A stretch of 64,000 bases of DNA from contig NC_016599.1 of the NCBI RefSeq assembly GCF_000236705.1, positions 1,364,001 through 1,428,000 on the forward strand. Reading direction: 5' to 3'. Position 1 is the first letter of the stretch. Each line of letters starts with the position of its first letter. Of this stretch, positions 1 through 8,486 are shown one piece after another. A program made the translations under genes and the position numbers. Source of the stretch: Owenweeksia hongkongensis DSM 17368. Lineage in GTDB: Bacteria > Bacteroidota > Bacteroidia > Flavobacteriales > Schleiferiaceae. The notes beneath the pieces were generated by a model. The model was given only the letters and a program-made list of their open reading frames with translations, did not search any database and was not told the origin of the DNA.

Positions 1-1
1 T

Positions 2-730
2 CCTAACAGCAAAATTTTTCTAAATACTAAAGTTATTGGCTCAACGAGTAACGGGAATCAGCATGAAATCATAACTGATAAAGGTAATTTTAGCATAAGC
101 CAAAAAGTATTTTGTGCTGGTTTACAAGCTGACCGCATGGCCAAGATGGAAGGTTTGAACCTAGACGTTGCCATTGTTGGCTTTCGAGGAGACTATTACG
201 AACTCACCGAAACGGGCAAGCATAAAGTAAAGCATCTCATCTACCCTGTTCCCGATCCTGCTTTTCCATTCCTTGGTGTACACTTTACTAGAATGACAGA
301 TGGCAGTATCGAGTGCGGGCCTAACGCGGTTTTTAGCTTTAAGCGCGAAGGTTATTCCAGAACTGCTTTTGACTTTACCGACACCAAAGATGCTTTGGCT
401 TTCCCTGGAACTTTAAAGCTTTTTAAGAAACATGTGAAAAAAGGAATGGACGAGTACAAACGGGCTTTCTCGAAGCAACGCTTTTTGAAAGAGCTTCAAA
501 AGATGATTCCTTCATTAACTATGGGTGATATTGTAGCCGCCAGGTCTGGAGTGCGAGCACAAGCTTTAACAAAGGATGGCGCCTTGGTTGATGATTTCAA
601 AATCGTTCATGGCCCGGCATCTATTCATGTAATAAATGCACCATCACCTGCTGCTACGGCATGTTTATCCATAGCCGATGATATTCTGGCTATGATTGAA
701 ACTCAAAAAGCTGAATTGGAAAATTATTAG
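2..730 (+). CDS. lhgO: L-2-hydroxyglutarate oxidase, C-terminal part (cut by window edge)
   Basis: FAD-dependent oxidase/dehydrogenase of the DAO superfamily that turns L-2-hydroxyglutarate into 2-oxoglutarate and passes electrons to the respiratory chain. The frame is open from base 2, so the internal ATG at 137 is not the start. The stretch before it reads through FCAGLQADRMAK, the conserved family segment in the FAD/substrate region. 242 residues are visible against about 400 for the family, so roughly the first 40% lies outside the window. The C-terminus shows GPASIHVINAPSPAAT, typical of LhgO. The stop overlaps the stop of the opposing T9SS gene by 4 nt. Product is well supported; the N-terminal Rossmann motif cannot be checked. 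Confidence 0.85.
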   Translation, partial: PNSKIFLNTKVIGSTSNGNQHEIITDKGNFSISQKVFCAGLQADRMAKMEGLNLDVAIVGFRGDYYELTETGKHKVKHLIYPVPDPAFPFLGVHFTRMTDGSIECGPNAVFSFKREGYSRTAFDFTDTKDALAFPGTLKLFKKHVKKGMDEYKRAFSKQRFLKELQKMIPSLTMGDIVAARSGVRAQALTKDGALVDDFKIVHGPASIHVINAPSPAATACLSIADDILAMIETQKAELENY

Positions 731-1602
731 TAGATAACTACTTTTTTACTGGCAGAAACTTGTCCGTTGTTAACAGCGGCAACCACCATTCCTTTAGGCA
801 GGTTTTCTAGTTCAATGCGACTGTTAGCAGCAGTTAATTCTTCTTCGCGAATCAATTTACCGCCAAGGTCAAAAAACTGTAGAGTCGCTGCAGACTGTAA
901 TTCATCCGGAAAAGTTACATCCAAATACTTACCTCTCTGCACCAATTCTGGAGTACGAGCAGCAAGTTCTTCAGCTCCTACCCAAAGGTTTCCTGCATAT
1001 ACTGGCTGGCCATAATCTGAGTTAAAAGCATGCTCCTTTATAGTTACAGATTTCAAATCAGCCGCTACATCCAAACGAATCCAACCGTAATAGGTACGAA
1101 TGGTATCATTAAAATCACCTTGAAACTTTAGTCCCAAAAAACCATCAGTCACACCACCAACAAACTGACTGTTTGGGTAAGTAGTATCATTGATAGAAAG
1201 TGCCATATAGCCCAAAAGCTTTCCGGCAACATTAGATGAACCAAGCCCTTTCCAAGGCCCGGCAGTACCCACAGTATCATTAAAACCAAGTTTGAAAGGA
1301 TAGTTGTAATTGGCATAATCCATCCCCAAAACCTGATTTCCGGCAACATTATTCGTTTCAATAGTTACGCCTGTATATCTATACAAACCGCTATCTACAA
1401 ACAGACGGATACGAAAATCAATGTAATTAGAGGTATCGATATCTTGATTGATGTCAAAAGCATAAACAGCCCCATTGGTACTTAAAGTAGTATCGGGAAT
1501 ATCATTAATAATCACCTGACCTTGAGCTGCGGTGGCACCCAAAAGCGCGGTGGCTACTCCAGAATAATTAATCAGTGCTTTTTCGAGTTTATCTTTTTTC
1601 AT
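727..1602 (-). CDS. secreted protein with T9SS type A sorting domain
   Basis: 291 aa. A Lys-rich N-terminus followed by a hydrophobic stretch ending in TAAQGQ looks like a signal peptide (residues 1 to about 29). The middle (about 30-205) is rich in Asp, Gly and aromatic residues with no domain I recognise. The last 75 or so residues (from about LDVTFPDELQ) have the beta-rich por secretion tail layout: LQFFDLGGKLIREEEL, then LPKGMVVAAV, ending KKVVIY. That tail marks cargo exported and anchored or released by the type IX secretion system. The function of the mature part is unknown. It is convergent with lhgO and seems to be a single-gene unit. Confidence 0.75.
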   Translation of the reverse strand: MKKDKLEKALINYSGVATALLGATAAQGQVIINDIPDTTLSTNGAVYAFDINQDIDTSNYIDFRIRLFVDSGLYRYTGVTIETNNVAGNQVLGMDYANYNYPFKLGFNDTVGTAGPWKGLGSSNVAGKLLGYMALSINDTTYPNSQFVGGVTDGFLGLKFQGDFNDTIRTYYGWIRLDVAADLKSVTIKEHAFNSDYGQPVYAGNLWVGAEELAARTPELVQRGKYLDVTFPDELQSAATLQFFDLGGKLIREEELTAANSRIELENLPKGMVVAAVNNGQVSASKKVVIY

Positions 1603-1636
1603 CTGTTTGTAATGTTATGGCAAAAATCTTAAAAAC

Positions 1637-4138
1637 TTAATAGTTACCCAACTTATTGCGATGCAGCTTTTTATTTATTGCTGACAATGCATTTTGCTTG
1701 TCTATGCTATGCCCGACAAAATCTTCTATCTCATTAATAACCAAATCAGTATCCGAGATGCAATCATAATATTCCACCTGAAGAACTCTAATATTGGGCT
1801 GCATTTCGAGCCAGCTTTTCACCCTTTCTTCCTCCTTTTGCATGTCCACGGCCTTTTGAAAAGGGAAATTCTGCATCACTTCTTCCTTCTTCCGTCCCAG
1901 CATCACTTCCTGCGAAAGCAAAACTTCCGTTAAAGGACGTTTTACCCAAATCACTTTATAGGCTTCAGAAGATGGTAAATACCTCAAAAGTAGACTCACC
2001 ACTTTTATGGCTTTTCCACGAGCTTTGGGCATCCAATCATTTTTTCTTCCAAGGTTTTTTACGAGCTCATGCTCAAAATACCCTTCCGGATTGCTCTCGT
2101 CCTCCACTCTTTCATTGTCTACAAATAAAGGAACGCCTCCCTTATCCAACATATTCATCAGCATACTTGTGCCACTTCGTGGAAAACCACTCACCACAAT
2201 TACTTCATCCTTATGCTCCACAGCTTGCCTGTTTTCTAATTTATTGAAAAGCTGTAATGCCGGCCCATGTTTTGGCGCTTGGCTCAAACAAAGACGAACG
2301 GCTTTTTTGGCCACATCTTCTTCCTTCAAAGTTAGTGCGGCTTGCGCCAAAATATAATGCGTGTTGGGCTGGAAAAATTGTAGAGCTAAACTTTGTTCTG
2401 CCAAAAGAATGGCTTCTTCCGGATTGGCTTCTTCTAAAGCACATTGAGCTTTTCCGCTTAGTGCTACAGCGTTTTCACCATCCAAGCCCACACTCCTGTT
2501 GAAATATTCTTTTGCGGCTCTATAATTTTGTGTAATTAAAAAGGTACGAGCAATTTCATTGTACAATTGAGATGATTTTAAGCCGCGACTTTCCATATCA
2601 AAAAAGTGCTGAAGCGCTTTTTCATGCTCACTTTGCTGTAAATACAGCATCCCTCGCAAAAAATGAACACCGCCTTGCCCAACAAAATTTTGCTCCATTT
2701 TATCCAAATGGGATGACAAAGAAGTGAAGTCACCAAGCTTCAAATAAGCTTGGGCCAAAAGCATTCCATACCTAAGCTCTCCATTTTTCAAAAAATACGG
2801 TTCCAAAACCTCTTTGGCTTTTTTAGGCTTATTTCCATCTAAGTAGCTTACGCATAAATTATAGGTGAGCTCGCTATCTACATATTTCAGTTTATCACTT
2901 TGGTCCAAATTTATATATCCCAAATCCTGAAGCTGCGACAGCATTTCTTCGCTGCTTACACTGCCCTCTTCCACAAATTCAGGTCTGGAGGCTGTATCTT
3001 CCCAACTAGGAATTTCTCCAACCGGTTCAGTATTTCTGAATATACTTTGCAGAACTTGCCCCTCCATATCTTCGCCTACAGGCAAACCAAAATGATGAAG
3101 AACCGTTGGCGCCACATCCAAAAGTGAGGCTCCATAAATTTCCCTTTGCTTAATATCAGGTCCGGCAGCTATAAACACACCAAACTGTCGATGCTCTAAG
3201 GCAGGAGCTGCTTCCACATCGGGTAATTCTACCTGGCGCAAATTCCCAGATTCAAAACCATGGTCGGACACAATCATCACATTGCAATCTTCACCTGCCA
3301 AATCAAGCATTCTGTCCAGCATCATATCATGAAATATGTATGATCCCTCAACTATTCCTTTATATTTTTCAAAATCCTCGTCATTGATATCGTTAAGCTT
3401 GGGCGGATGATACTTCATCGCTAAATGCGAAAAATGATCAATCGCTTCAAAGTACACGCCCATAAAGTCCCACTCCGTTTCTTCCATCAAATAGGTAGCT
3501 GCATTGTGAACCGAACAGCAATGCGCCAACACTCTCAAAAATGGTTTCAGCACCTCATCATTCTCAGGATCTAATTCCGCTGCAGCGGGAATGAAGGGTA
3601 AAACGTGAGCCAGAGTAAGTTCAGCCGGATGTAACCGAAGTTCCTTCAATTCCTTATAATAGTCAGCTGGAAAAACAGAAGCTTCATCCAATGGCCAATC
3701 TTGTCCAAAAGCTGGGGCCGATTTATGAAAATGATTGCTCACACATACCCCATTAACTTTTTCAGCTGGGTGCGAAGGCCACCAGTTTACCACATTTGTT
3801 TTGTACCCCGCTTCATTCAGAATACTCCACATAGGCTTCACTTTTCGGGTGGTTGCCCTTACAGGAGAAATCTCACCGGTAGCTTTATCTGCCTCTACAA
3901 AACCGTGAATTCCGTGATCATAGGCTCGTTTGCCGGTGGCAATGCTCGTCCAAAGCATTGGGCTAAGCACAGGGTTGAGCGTAGCAATATTTCCTCGAAC
4001 ACCATTATTTAGCAACCTTTGAAGTGCTGGCATTTTTCCAGCTTTCAGTAAAGGATCTATCACTTTCCAATCCGCAGCATCCCAGCCTATCAAAAGTAAC
4101 TTTGGTTTCTTCCCCATTTCGTACCCACTATTCTTCAT
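1637..4138 (-). CDS. alkaline phosphatase-superfamily phosphodiesterase / TPR / sulfotransferase fusion
   Basis: 833 aa in three parts. Residues about 10-400 form a type I phosphodiesterase/nucleotide pyrophosphatase-like domain: GWDAADW carries a metal-ligand Asp, SPMLWTSIATGK spans the catalytic region, VSDHGF (about 289) and HRQFGVF give further metal ligands. About 425-640 is a run of TPR-like helices (repeated A..Y...G..A). From about 645 there is a sulfotransferase domain with a 5'-phosphosulfate loop, GFPRSGTSML, and a later KVIWVKRPL segment. No signal peptide is evident, so a cytoplasmic location is likely. The family architecture suggests hydrolysis or transfer on a phospho/sulfo-ester or a nucleotide-linked substrate; the real substrate is unknown. 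An alternative start is Met8 (position 4117). Divergent from the ABC permease with 62 nt between them. Confidence 0.7.
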   Translation of the reverse strand: MKNSGYEMGKKPKLLLIGWDAADWKVIDPLLKAGKMPALQRLLNNGVRGNIATLNPVLSPMLWTSIATGKRAYDHGIHGFVEADKATGEISPVRATTRKVKPMWSILNEAGYKTNVVNWWPSHPAEKVNGVCVSNHFHKSAPAFGQDWPLDEASVFPADYYKELKELRLHPAELTLAHVLPFIPAAAELDPENDEVLKPFLRVLAHCCSVHNAATYLMEETEWDFMGVYFEAIDHFSHLAMKYHPPKLNDINDEDFEKYKGIVEGSYIFHDMMLDRMLDLAGEDCNVMIVSDHGFESGNLRQVELPDVEAAPALEHRQFGVFIAAGPDIKQREIYGASLLDVAPTVLHHFGLPVGEDMEGQVLQSIFRNTEPVGEIPSWEDTASRPEFVEEGSVSSEEMLSQLQDLGYINLDQSDKLKYVDSELTYNLCVSYLDGNKPKKAKEVLEPYFLKNGELRYGMLLAQAYLKLGDFTSLSSHLDKMEQNFVGQGGVHFLRGMLYLQQSEHEKALQHFFDMESRGLKSSQLYNEIARTFLITQNYRAAKEYFNRSVGLDGENAVALSGKAQCALEEANPEEAILLAEQSLALQFFQPNTHYILAQAALTLKEEDVAKKAVRLCLSQAPKHGPALQLFNKLENRQAVEHKDEVIVVSGFPRSGTSMLMNMLDKGGVPLFVDNERVEDESNPEGYFEHELVKNLGRKNDWMPKARGKAIKVVSLLLRYLPSSEAYKVIWVKRPLTEVLLSQEVMLGRKKEEVMQNFPFQKAVDMQKEEERVKSWLEMQPNIRVLQVEYYDCISDTDLVINEIEDFVGHSIDKQNALSAINKKLHRNKLGNY

Positions 4139-4200
4139 TTGGCAAATGTAAAGCCTATCACTTGGGTATTAATACATATTTTTAAGGTCTAAATTGAAAC

Positions 4201-5445
4201 ATGAAATCCGGAGAATTTTCTGAAAACCTAAAAATCGCTTATGGCTCTATTCGAGGCCAGTTGCTGCGCACCATACTTACCGCACTCATTATTGCCATTG
4301 GCATTATGGCCTTGGTTGGTATTCTCACAGCTATCGATGCTATCAAATCTTCTCTCACAGGTCAGTTTGCTTTGCTTGGCGCAAATACATTCACCATTCA
4401 AAATAGAGGACCAAACATTCAGATTGGCCGAGGAGGCAAAAAGCCAAAAGTCTTCCCAAGCATCACCTACCAGCAGGCATTGGATTTTAAAGAAAAGTTT
4501 GTCGACCAGCCAGCCATCACCAGTCTTTCTTATTTAGCTACACCAGTAGCAGAAGTAAAACATAAAAACATTGCTACTGACCCCAACATCACTATTTGGG
4601 CTGCTGACGAAAACTACTTGCACACCGGAGGTTATGAAATAGAAATTGGTAGAAACATCACCGCAACTGAAGTTGAAAATGCAGCTCCCGTAGCCATTAT
4701 TGGTCAGGAGTTACGAAACAAACTCTTCCCCAACACTGACCCGCTGGGCAAAGTGATTGAAATACGAAACAACCGCTATAAGATAATTGGAATGCTAAAG
4801 GAAAAAGGAAACTCCTTTGGCTTTGGTGGTGACAAGTCTGTTTTTATCCCTATTTCCAAAGCCAGAGCTAGTATGAGTTCTCCCAACCAGAGCTATGCTG
4901 TAAACGTAATGGCATTGCAAGGTGACATCCTAGACCAAATAAGTTCGGAAGCCATGATTACCATGCGGGTCGTGAGGCGGTTATCTCCCAAAGAAGAGGA
5001 CAACTTCAGTATTACCAAAAGTGACAACCTTTCGCAAACGCTAATTGAAAACATGAAGTATGTTACGATGGCGGCCATCCTCATTGCTGCCATTACTATG
5101 CTTGGTGCGGCAATTGCGCTAATGAATATTATGCTTGTTTCTGTTACGGAACGCACCCGCGAGATTGGTATTCGAAAAGCCGTTGGTGCGAAATCAGAAA
5201 CAATACGAAGTCAGTTTCTCACGGAAGCTGTCCTTATCTGTTTTTTAGGGGGGGCGGCAGGAGTCCTACTTGGAATCATAATTGGAAATATCACCTCCAC
5301 AATTATTGGTGGTAGCTTTATTGTTCCCTGGTTGTGGATGCTAGTAGCGGCTGTTCTTTGTTTGCTTACAGGATTGGTTTCAGGTTTCTACCCTGCGCAT
5401 AAAGCATCAAAGCTAGATCCTATCGAATCTTTGAGATATGAGTAA
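4201..5445 (+). CDS. ABC transporter permease, MacB/FtsX type
   Basis: 414 aa integral membrane subunit of a type VII (MacB-like) ABC transporter. One transmembrane helix lies near residues 18-42, followed by a periplasmic MacB-PCD-type domain (about 50-250), then three helices in the last 130 residues. The segment VTERTREIGIRKAVGA before TM3 is the signature coupling region of this family. Such permeases use cytoplasmic ATPase energy to move the periplasmic domain (lipoprotein, peptide or small-molecule export). No ATPase gene is adjacent, so the partner must be elsewhere. A hairpin just after the stop may end transcription. Confidence 0.85.
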   Translation: MKSGEFSENLKIAYGSIRGQLLRTILTALIIAIGIMALVGILTAIDAIKSSLTGQFALLGANTFTIQNRGPNIQIGRGGKKPKVFPSITYQQALDFKEKFVDQPAITSLSYLATPVAEVKHKNIATDPNITIWAADENYLHTGGYEIEIGRNITATEVENAAPVAIIGQELRNKLFPNTDPLGKVIEIRNNRYKIIGMLKEKGNSFGFGGDKSVFIPISKARASMSSPNQSYAVNVMALQGDILDQISSEAMITMRVVRRLSPKEEDNFSITKSDNLSQTLIENMKYVTMAAILIAAITMLGAAIALMNIMLVSVTERTREIGIRKAVGAKSETIRSQFLTEAVLICFLGGAAGVLLGIIIGNITSTIIGGSFIVPWLWMLVAAVLCLLTGLVSGFYPAHKASKLDPIESLRYE

Positions 5446-5486
5446 AAATAAAAAGCCTTGAAAACAAAGTGATCAAGGCTTCCTAC
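5446..5486 (-). terminator. hairpin with T-rich tail on the minus strand
   Basis: AAGCCTTG (5453-5460) pairs perfectly with CAAGGCTT (5474-5481). On the minus strand the stem is followed by TTTTTATTTTT. On the plus strand, just after the permease stop, no T-run follows. It therefore looks like an end for a leftward transcript, although it may also slow rightward transcription. Confidence 0.6.
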
Positions 5487-5645
5487 AACTGGTTAGGTTA
5501 GGTTTAGAAAAGTGTGCTTGCTTAACTCTAAGAAAAGTTTGTGCCACCAGGGCTAACGAACTGGTTACCAAACACCTGACATTCTCAATACTTCCCATTA
5601 TTCCAATTTTGAGACAAACGACTTGCTTCGTGGGAAGTATATATC
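5487..5645 (-). other. structured intergenic stretch between two minus-strand terminators
   Basis: No ORF of note. ATACTTCCCA (5588-5597) and TGGGAAGTAT (5631-5640) form a 10-bp stem. The stretch lies between two hairpins that both carry T-tails on the minus strand, so it could be a small minus-strand transcript or the tail of read-through from the ribosomal protein operon. It also contains a repeated TTAGG run (GGTTAGGTTAGG). I see no promoter of the TAnnTTTG type inside it. Confidence 0.25.
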
Positions 5646-5680
5646 AAAAAAAATCCCCGATATCCTAAGATAACGGGGAT
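5646..5680 (-). terminator. rho-independent terminator of the rpmB-rpmG-DUF4295 operon
   Basis: ATCCCCG (5653-5659) pairs with CGGGGAT (5674-5680); after one A-A mismatch, TATC (5661-5664) pairs with GATA (5669-5672). On the minus strand the stem is followed by eight T residues (5646-5653 complement). It lies 24 nt beyond the DUF4295 stop. Confidence 0.9.
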
Positions 5681-5703
5681 CTACTAAAACAGTAAATGTT
5701 TTC

Positions 5704-5853
5704 TTATTTGAAGAATTCGTTAGCCAACTCTTTGTTAACCACTTTTTCTTCAAAAGCATAAGCTCCGGTTTTTTCACTCTTCACCATTTTCACCACTTTG
5801 GTAAATTGTGCAGAATCACCTTTCTTTAACGTTGCTACTACTTTCTTTGCCAT
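5704..5853 (-). CDS. DUF4295 family small protein
   Basis: A 49-residue basic protein beginning MAKKVVATLKKGDSAQFTK and ending ELANEFFK. It follows L33 by 21 nt and ends just before a strong terminator, so it belongs to the ribosomal protein operon. DUF4295 proteins are Bacteroidota-specific and are usually found in this exact place after rpmG. The role is unknown; the context and charge (many Lys) suggest a ribosome-associated or RNA-binding function, which is inference. In many relatives ftsY follows; here a terminator follows instead. Confidence 0.85.
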   Translation of the reverse strand: MAKKVVATLKKGDSAQFTKVVKMVKSEKTGAYAFEEKVVNKELANEFFK

Positions 5854-5874
5854 CGTTCAAATACCTTTAATAGA

Positions 5875-6057
5875 TTACTTAATTTCTTTGTGAACGGTCA
5901 TACGCTTCAAGATAGGGTTGAATTTTTTCAACTCAAGTCTATCAGGAGTATTCTTCTTGTTCTTAGTGGTAATGTATCTAGAAGTACCAGGTTGACCTGA
6001 CTCCTTGTGCTCAGTGCACTCCATAATTACCTGTACTCTGTTTCCTTTCTTGGCCAT
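5875..6057 (-). CDS. rpmG: 50S ribosomal protein L33
   Basis: 60 aa, basic, beginning [18 protein letters not shown] and containing the family segment [20 protein letters not shown]. It is the usual L33 length. The zinc-ribbon cysteine pairs are absent (only one Cys), so this is the C-minus, zinc-independent form. Second gene of the rpmB-rpmG-DUF4295 unit, 9 nt after L28. Confidence 0.95.
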   Translation of the reverse strand: MAKKGNRVQVIMECTEHKESGQPGTSRYITTKNKKNTPDRLELKKFNPILKRMTVHKEIK

Positions 6058-6066
6058 GGCAATTTA

Positions 6067-6306
6067 TTATTTGGTAAGGAATCCATTCGCACGAGCTTCT
6101 TTAAGCACCGCAGAAATTCCTTTTTTGTTAATGGTTTTTAAAGCAGAGGTTGACACTTTTAAGGTAACCCACTTATCTTCTTCAGGAATGTAAAAACGCT
6201 TCTTAGTAAGATTTACGTTAAACTTTCTCTTATTCTTCTTATTTGAAAAAGACACATTGTTTCCAGTGATTGCCTTTTTTCCTGTTAATTCACAAACTCG
6301 TGACAT
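6067..6306 (-). CDS. rpmB: 50S ribosomal protein L28
   Basis: 79 aa with the L28 pattern: MSRVCELTGKKAITGNNVS at the N-terminus, KRKFNVNLTKKRFYIPEE in the middle and ISAVLKEARANGFL near the end. First gene of the operon, with a good Bacteroidota promoter 28 nt upstream. No long leader for autoregulation is visible. Confidence 0.97.
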   Translation of the reverse strand: MSRVCELTGKKAITGNNVSFSNKKNKRKFNVNLTKKRFYIPEEDKWVTLKVSTSALKTINKKGISAVLKEARANGFLTK

Positions 6307-6333
6307 GTTTTCTGCTCATTAAAAATTGGTTTG

Positions 6334-6364
6334 CAAAATTAAGTAAACTTTTATGACTCCGCAA
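6334..6364 (-). promoter_or_regulatory. promoter of rpmB operon
   Basis: On the minus strand, TAATTTTG (complement of 6334-6341) matches the Bacteroidota -7 box TAnnTTTG. A TTG (complement of 6362-6364) lies 20 nt upstream as the -33 box. It is squeezed between the end of cinA and rpmB. Confidence 0.7.
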
Positions 6365-6366
6365 TA

Positions 6367-7614
6367 CTAGACTTCAATTTTTTGTATTTCTCTTCTCAGT
6401 AAGTCCAAAGCCATCAGTGCGGCCTTTCTGATATTGCGTTTGCGGTTGTTTCCAAAACTAAATTTCTTCGCTTTTACCCCGTCAGGTGTAGCTGTGGCAA
6501 TCCACACTGTGCCTACAGGCTTTTCATCAGAACCTCCGCCAGGCCCCGCTACACCACTGGTTGCAATCGAAAATGTGGTTCCGAATTTCTTTTGTGCACC
6601 TAGCGCCATTTGCATTACCACCTCTTTTGAAACAGCTCCATGCTTCTTTAAAGTCTCTACTTCTACATCCAGCAAATCTTGCTTCACCTTATTTGAATAT
6701 GACACAACACTCCCCATAAAATAATCAGAAGAACCGGGAATGGAGGTAATCAAGGATGCAATATAGCCACCTGTACAACTTTCAGCAGTACTTAGTGTAG
6801 CTCCACTTTCGCGTAAGCCGATACCTATTACTTCTTGCAAAGTTTGCGCTTCAGCGCCAAATACCACAGCACCCAGAATTGTTTTAATCTCCTCAATTTG
6901 CTCATCAACTACTACTCGGGCTTCAGCTTCGGTGCCATGATAAGAGGTCAGACGCAACTTTACCATACCCGCAGAAGGTAGGTATGCCAACTTTACGCCT
7001 TCAGGCAAATTATCCTCAAAAGCTTCCAGCTTATCCGCTAGTTCGCTCTCCGGAACTCCCTGCGTTAAAATAGTTTTATGTACTACCGTTCCTTTTTTAA
7101 GATTAGAGTTAATCCACGGTATGATTTCCATTTCTACCAAATGCTCCGTTTCATAAGGTACACCTGGGGTAGAAAAATAGAATACCCCATCTTTTTCAAA
7201 ACGCATACCCGGAGCGGTACCCATTTTATTTATTACTGGCCAACAGCTACTTGGCAGCATAGCCTGTCCTTTATTTACCGGAGAAGGTTTGCGTCCAAAA
7301 GAAGCAAAAAGCTGCTCGATGTGTTCATATATACTTTCATGAAAAACCATTTCTCCACCAAAGTATTCCAACAATGTTTTCTTGGTAATGTCGTCTTTAG
7401 TTGGCCCCAGCCCACCAGTCATAAACACCAACTTAGTGCCTGAAGCTATACTATCTAAAGCATCTTTGATGGCGTCAGCATCATCTGCTATTACGCGCTT
7501 CTGACGCACAGAAATCCCATTAAGATTAAGTTGAGTCGCAATAAAAGAAGAGTTGGTATCTATGGTTTGGCCGATGAGAATTTCATCGCCAATAGCAATT
7601 ATTTCAGCTTGCAC
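6367..7614 (-). CDS. cinA: CinA-like protein (molybdopterin-binding fold / nicotinamide-nucleotide amidase)
   Basis: 415 aa, full length. The N-terminal COG1058/MoCF domain (about 1-170) shows GDEILIGQTIDTNSS and TGGLGPTKDD, associated with ADP-ribose pyrophosphatase activity in characterised homologues. The C-terminal PncC-like domain (from about 250) shows STAESCTGGYIASLIT, SYSNKVK and GVAGPGGGSDEKPVGTVW, matching NMN deamidase active-site segments. Expected role is recycling pyridine nucleotide breakdown products; the old competence/damage name is historical. It is upstream of rpmB on the same strand but the ribosomal genes have their own promoter. Confidence 0.93.
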   Translation of the reverse strand: MQAEIIAIGDEILIGQTIDTNSSFIATQLNLNGISVRQKRVIADDADAIKDALDSIASGTKLVFMTGGLGPTKDDITKKTLLEYFGGEMVFHESIYEHIEQLFASFGRKPSPVNKGQAMLPSSCWPVINKMGTAPGMRFEKDGVFYFSTPGVPYETEHLVEMEIIPWINSNLKKGTVVHKTILTQGVPESELADKLEAFEDNLPEGVKLAYLPSAGMVKLRLTSYHGTEAEARVVVDEQIEEIKTILGAVVFGAEAQTLQEVIGIGLRESGATLSTAESCTGGYIASLITSIPGSSDYFMGSVVSYSNKVKQDLLDVEVETLKKHGAVSKEVVMQMALGAQKKFGTTFSIATSGVAGPGGGSDEKPVGTVWIATATPDGVKAKKFSFGNNRKRNIRKAALMALDLLRREIQKIEV

Positions 7615-7772
7615 TATTTATCGAATTTGCTAACAAAAATAAGGCATGCATTTCAAAGTAGACACTCCAACCGATTATAAGTTGTAATATCAATAATACG
7701 TTTATCTCGTAAGGTGTAAAACAAATTGCTACATTTCCGATTCAAAGTTCTATTCATCAAAAATTATTTTTC

Positions 7773-8483
7773 ATGCGACTTGTACTTTCTACCCTGCTTG
7801 CCTTTTGCTTATTGTCATGCGATCAACTAAATACACTTGTAGAAAATGCTGGAAGTACTCTTCCACCCACTGAATCTGAAATCTCAAATGGAATTAGAGA
7901 AGCTTTAATTGTTGGAGCAAAAAATGCCATTAATGAAACTTCAAAGAAAAATGGCTTTCTAAATAATTCGCTCATAAAAATTCCTTTTCCAGCTGAAGCT
8001 CAAAAAGTAGAAAAAGCCGCCCGCGATTTAGGTTTAGACGCACAGGTAGACCAGTTTATTGAAACGATGAATCATGGTGCAGAACAAGCAAGTGCCAAGG
8101 CTACCGATATTTTTATCAGTTCTATAAAGCAAATGACCTTACAAGATGTTTACGATATATGGAGAGGTGACAATGATGCCGCCACTCAATATTTAATACG
8201 TACCACCTCTGACAGGTTACGCTCCGAGTTTCGTCCCGTTATAAAGCAATCTCTGGATAAAGTACAGATGACAAAATACTGGAGCCCACTGGTAGATAAT
8301 TATAACAAAATACCTTTTGTAACCAAGGTAAACCCCGACCTAGATGAATATGTGCTGGATGAAACCTTGGAAGGATTATTTGTAGTAATAGCGCAGGAAG
8401 AAGCTTCCATACGAGAAAACCCTCAAGCCAGAGTGAGCGAAATACTTCAAAGGGTGTTTGGCTACAATGATGGTAACTTTTAA
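7773..8483 (+). CDS. DUF4197 lipoprotein
   Basis: 236 aa. The N-terminus MRLVLSTLLAFCLLSCDQ has a lipobox (LLSC), so Cys16 should be lipidated. Asp follows the Cys, but Bacteroidota sorting rules differ from those of Enterobacteria. The rest is helical: ISNGIREALIVGAKNAI, IPFPAEAQKVEKAAR, and QMTLQDVYDIWRGDNDAAT are DUF4197 hallmarks. The family is periplasmic or outer-membrane attached and of unknown function. Its stop lies 3 nt from the stop of the convergent penicillin-binding protein gene; no separate terminator fits between them. Confidence 0.85.
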   Translation: MRLVLSTLLAFCLLSCDQLNTLVENAGSTLPPTESEISNGIREALIVGAKNAINETSKKNGFLNNSLIKIPFPAEAQKVEKAARDLGLDAQVDQFIETMNHGAEQASAKATDIFISSIKQMTLQDVYDIWRGDNDAATQYLIRTTSDRLRSEFRPVIKQSLDKVQMTKYWSPLVDNYNKIPFVTKVNPDLDEYVLDETLEGLFVVIAQEEASIRENPQARVSEILQRVFGYNDGNF

Positions 8484-8486
8484 GTA

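Noticed and set aside
2007-2502. Long plus-strand ORFs opposite the phosphodiesterase fusion
   Set aside because: Shadow frames of a strongly supported gene; no domain pattern and skewed composition.
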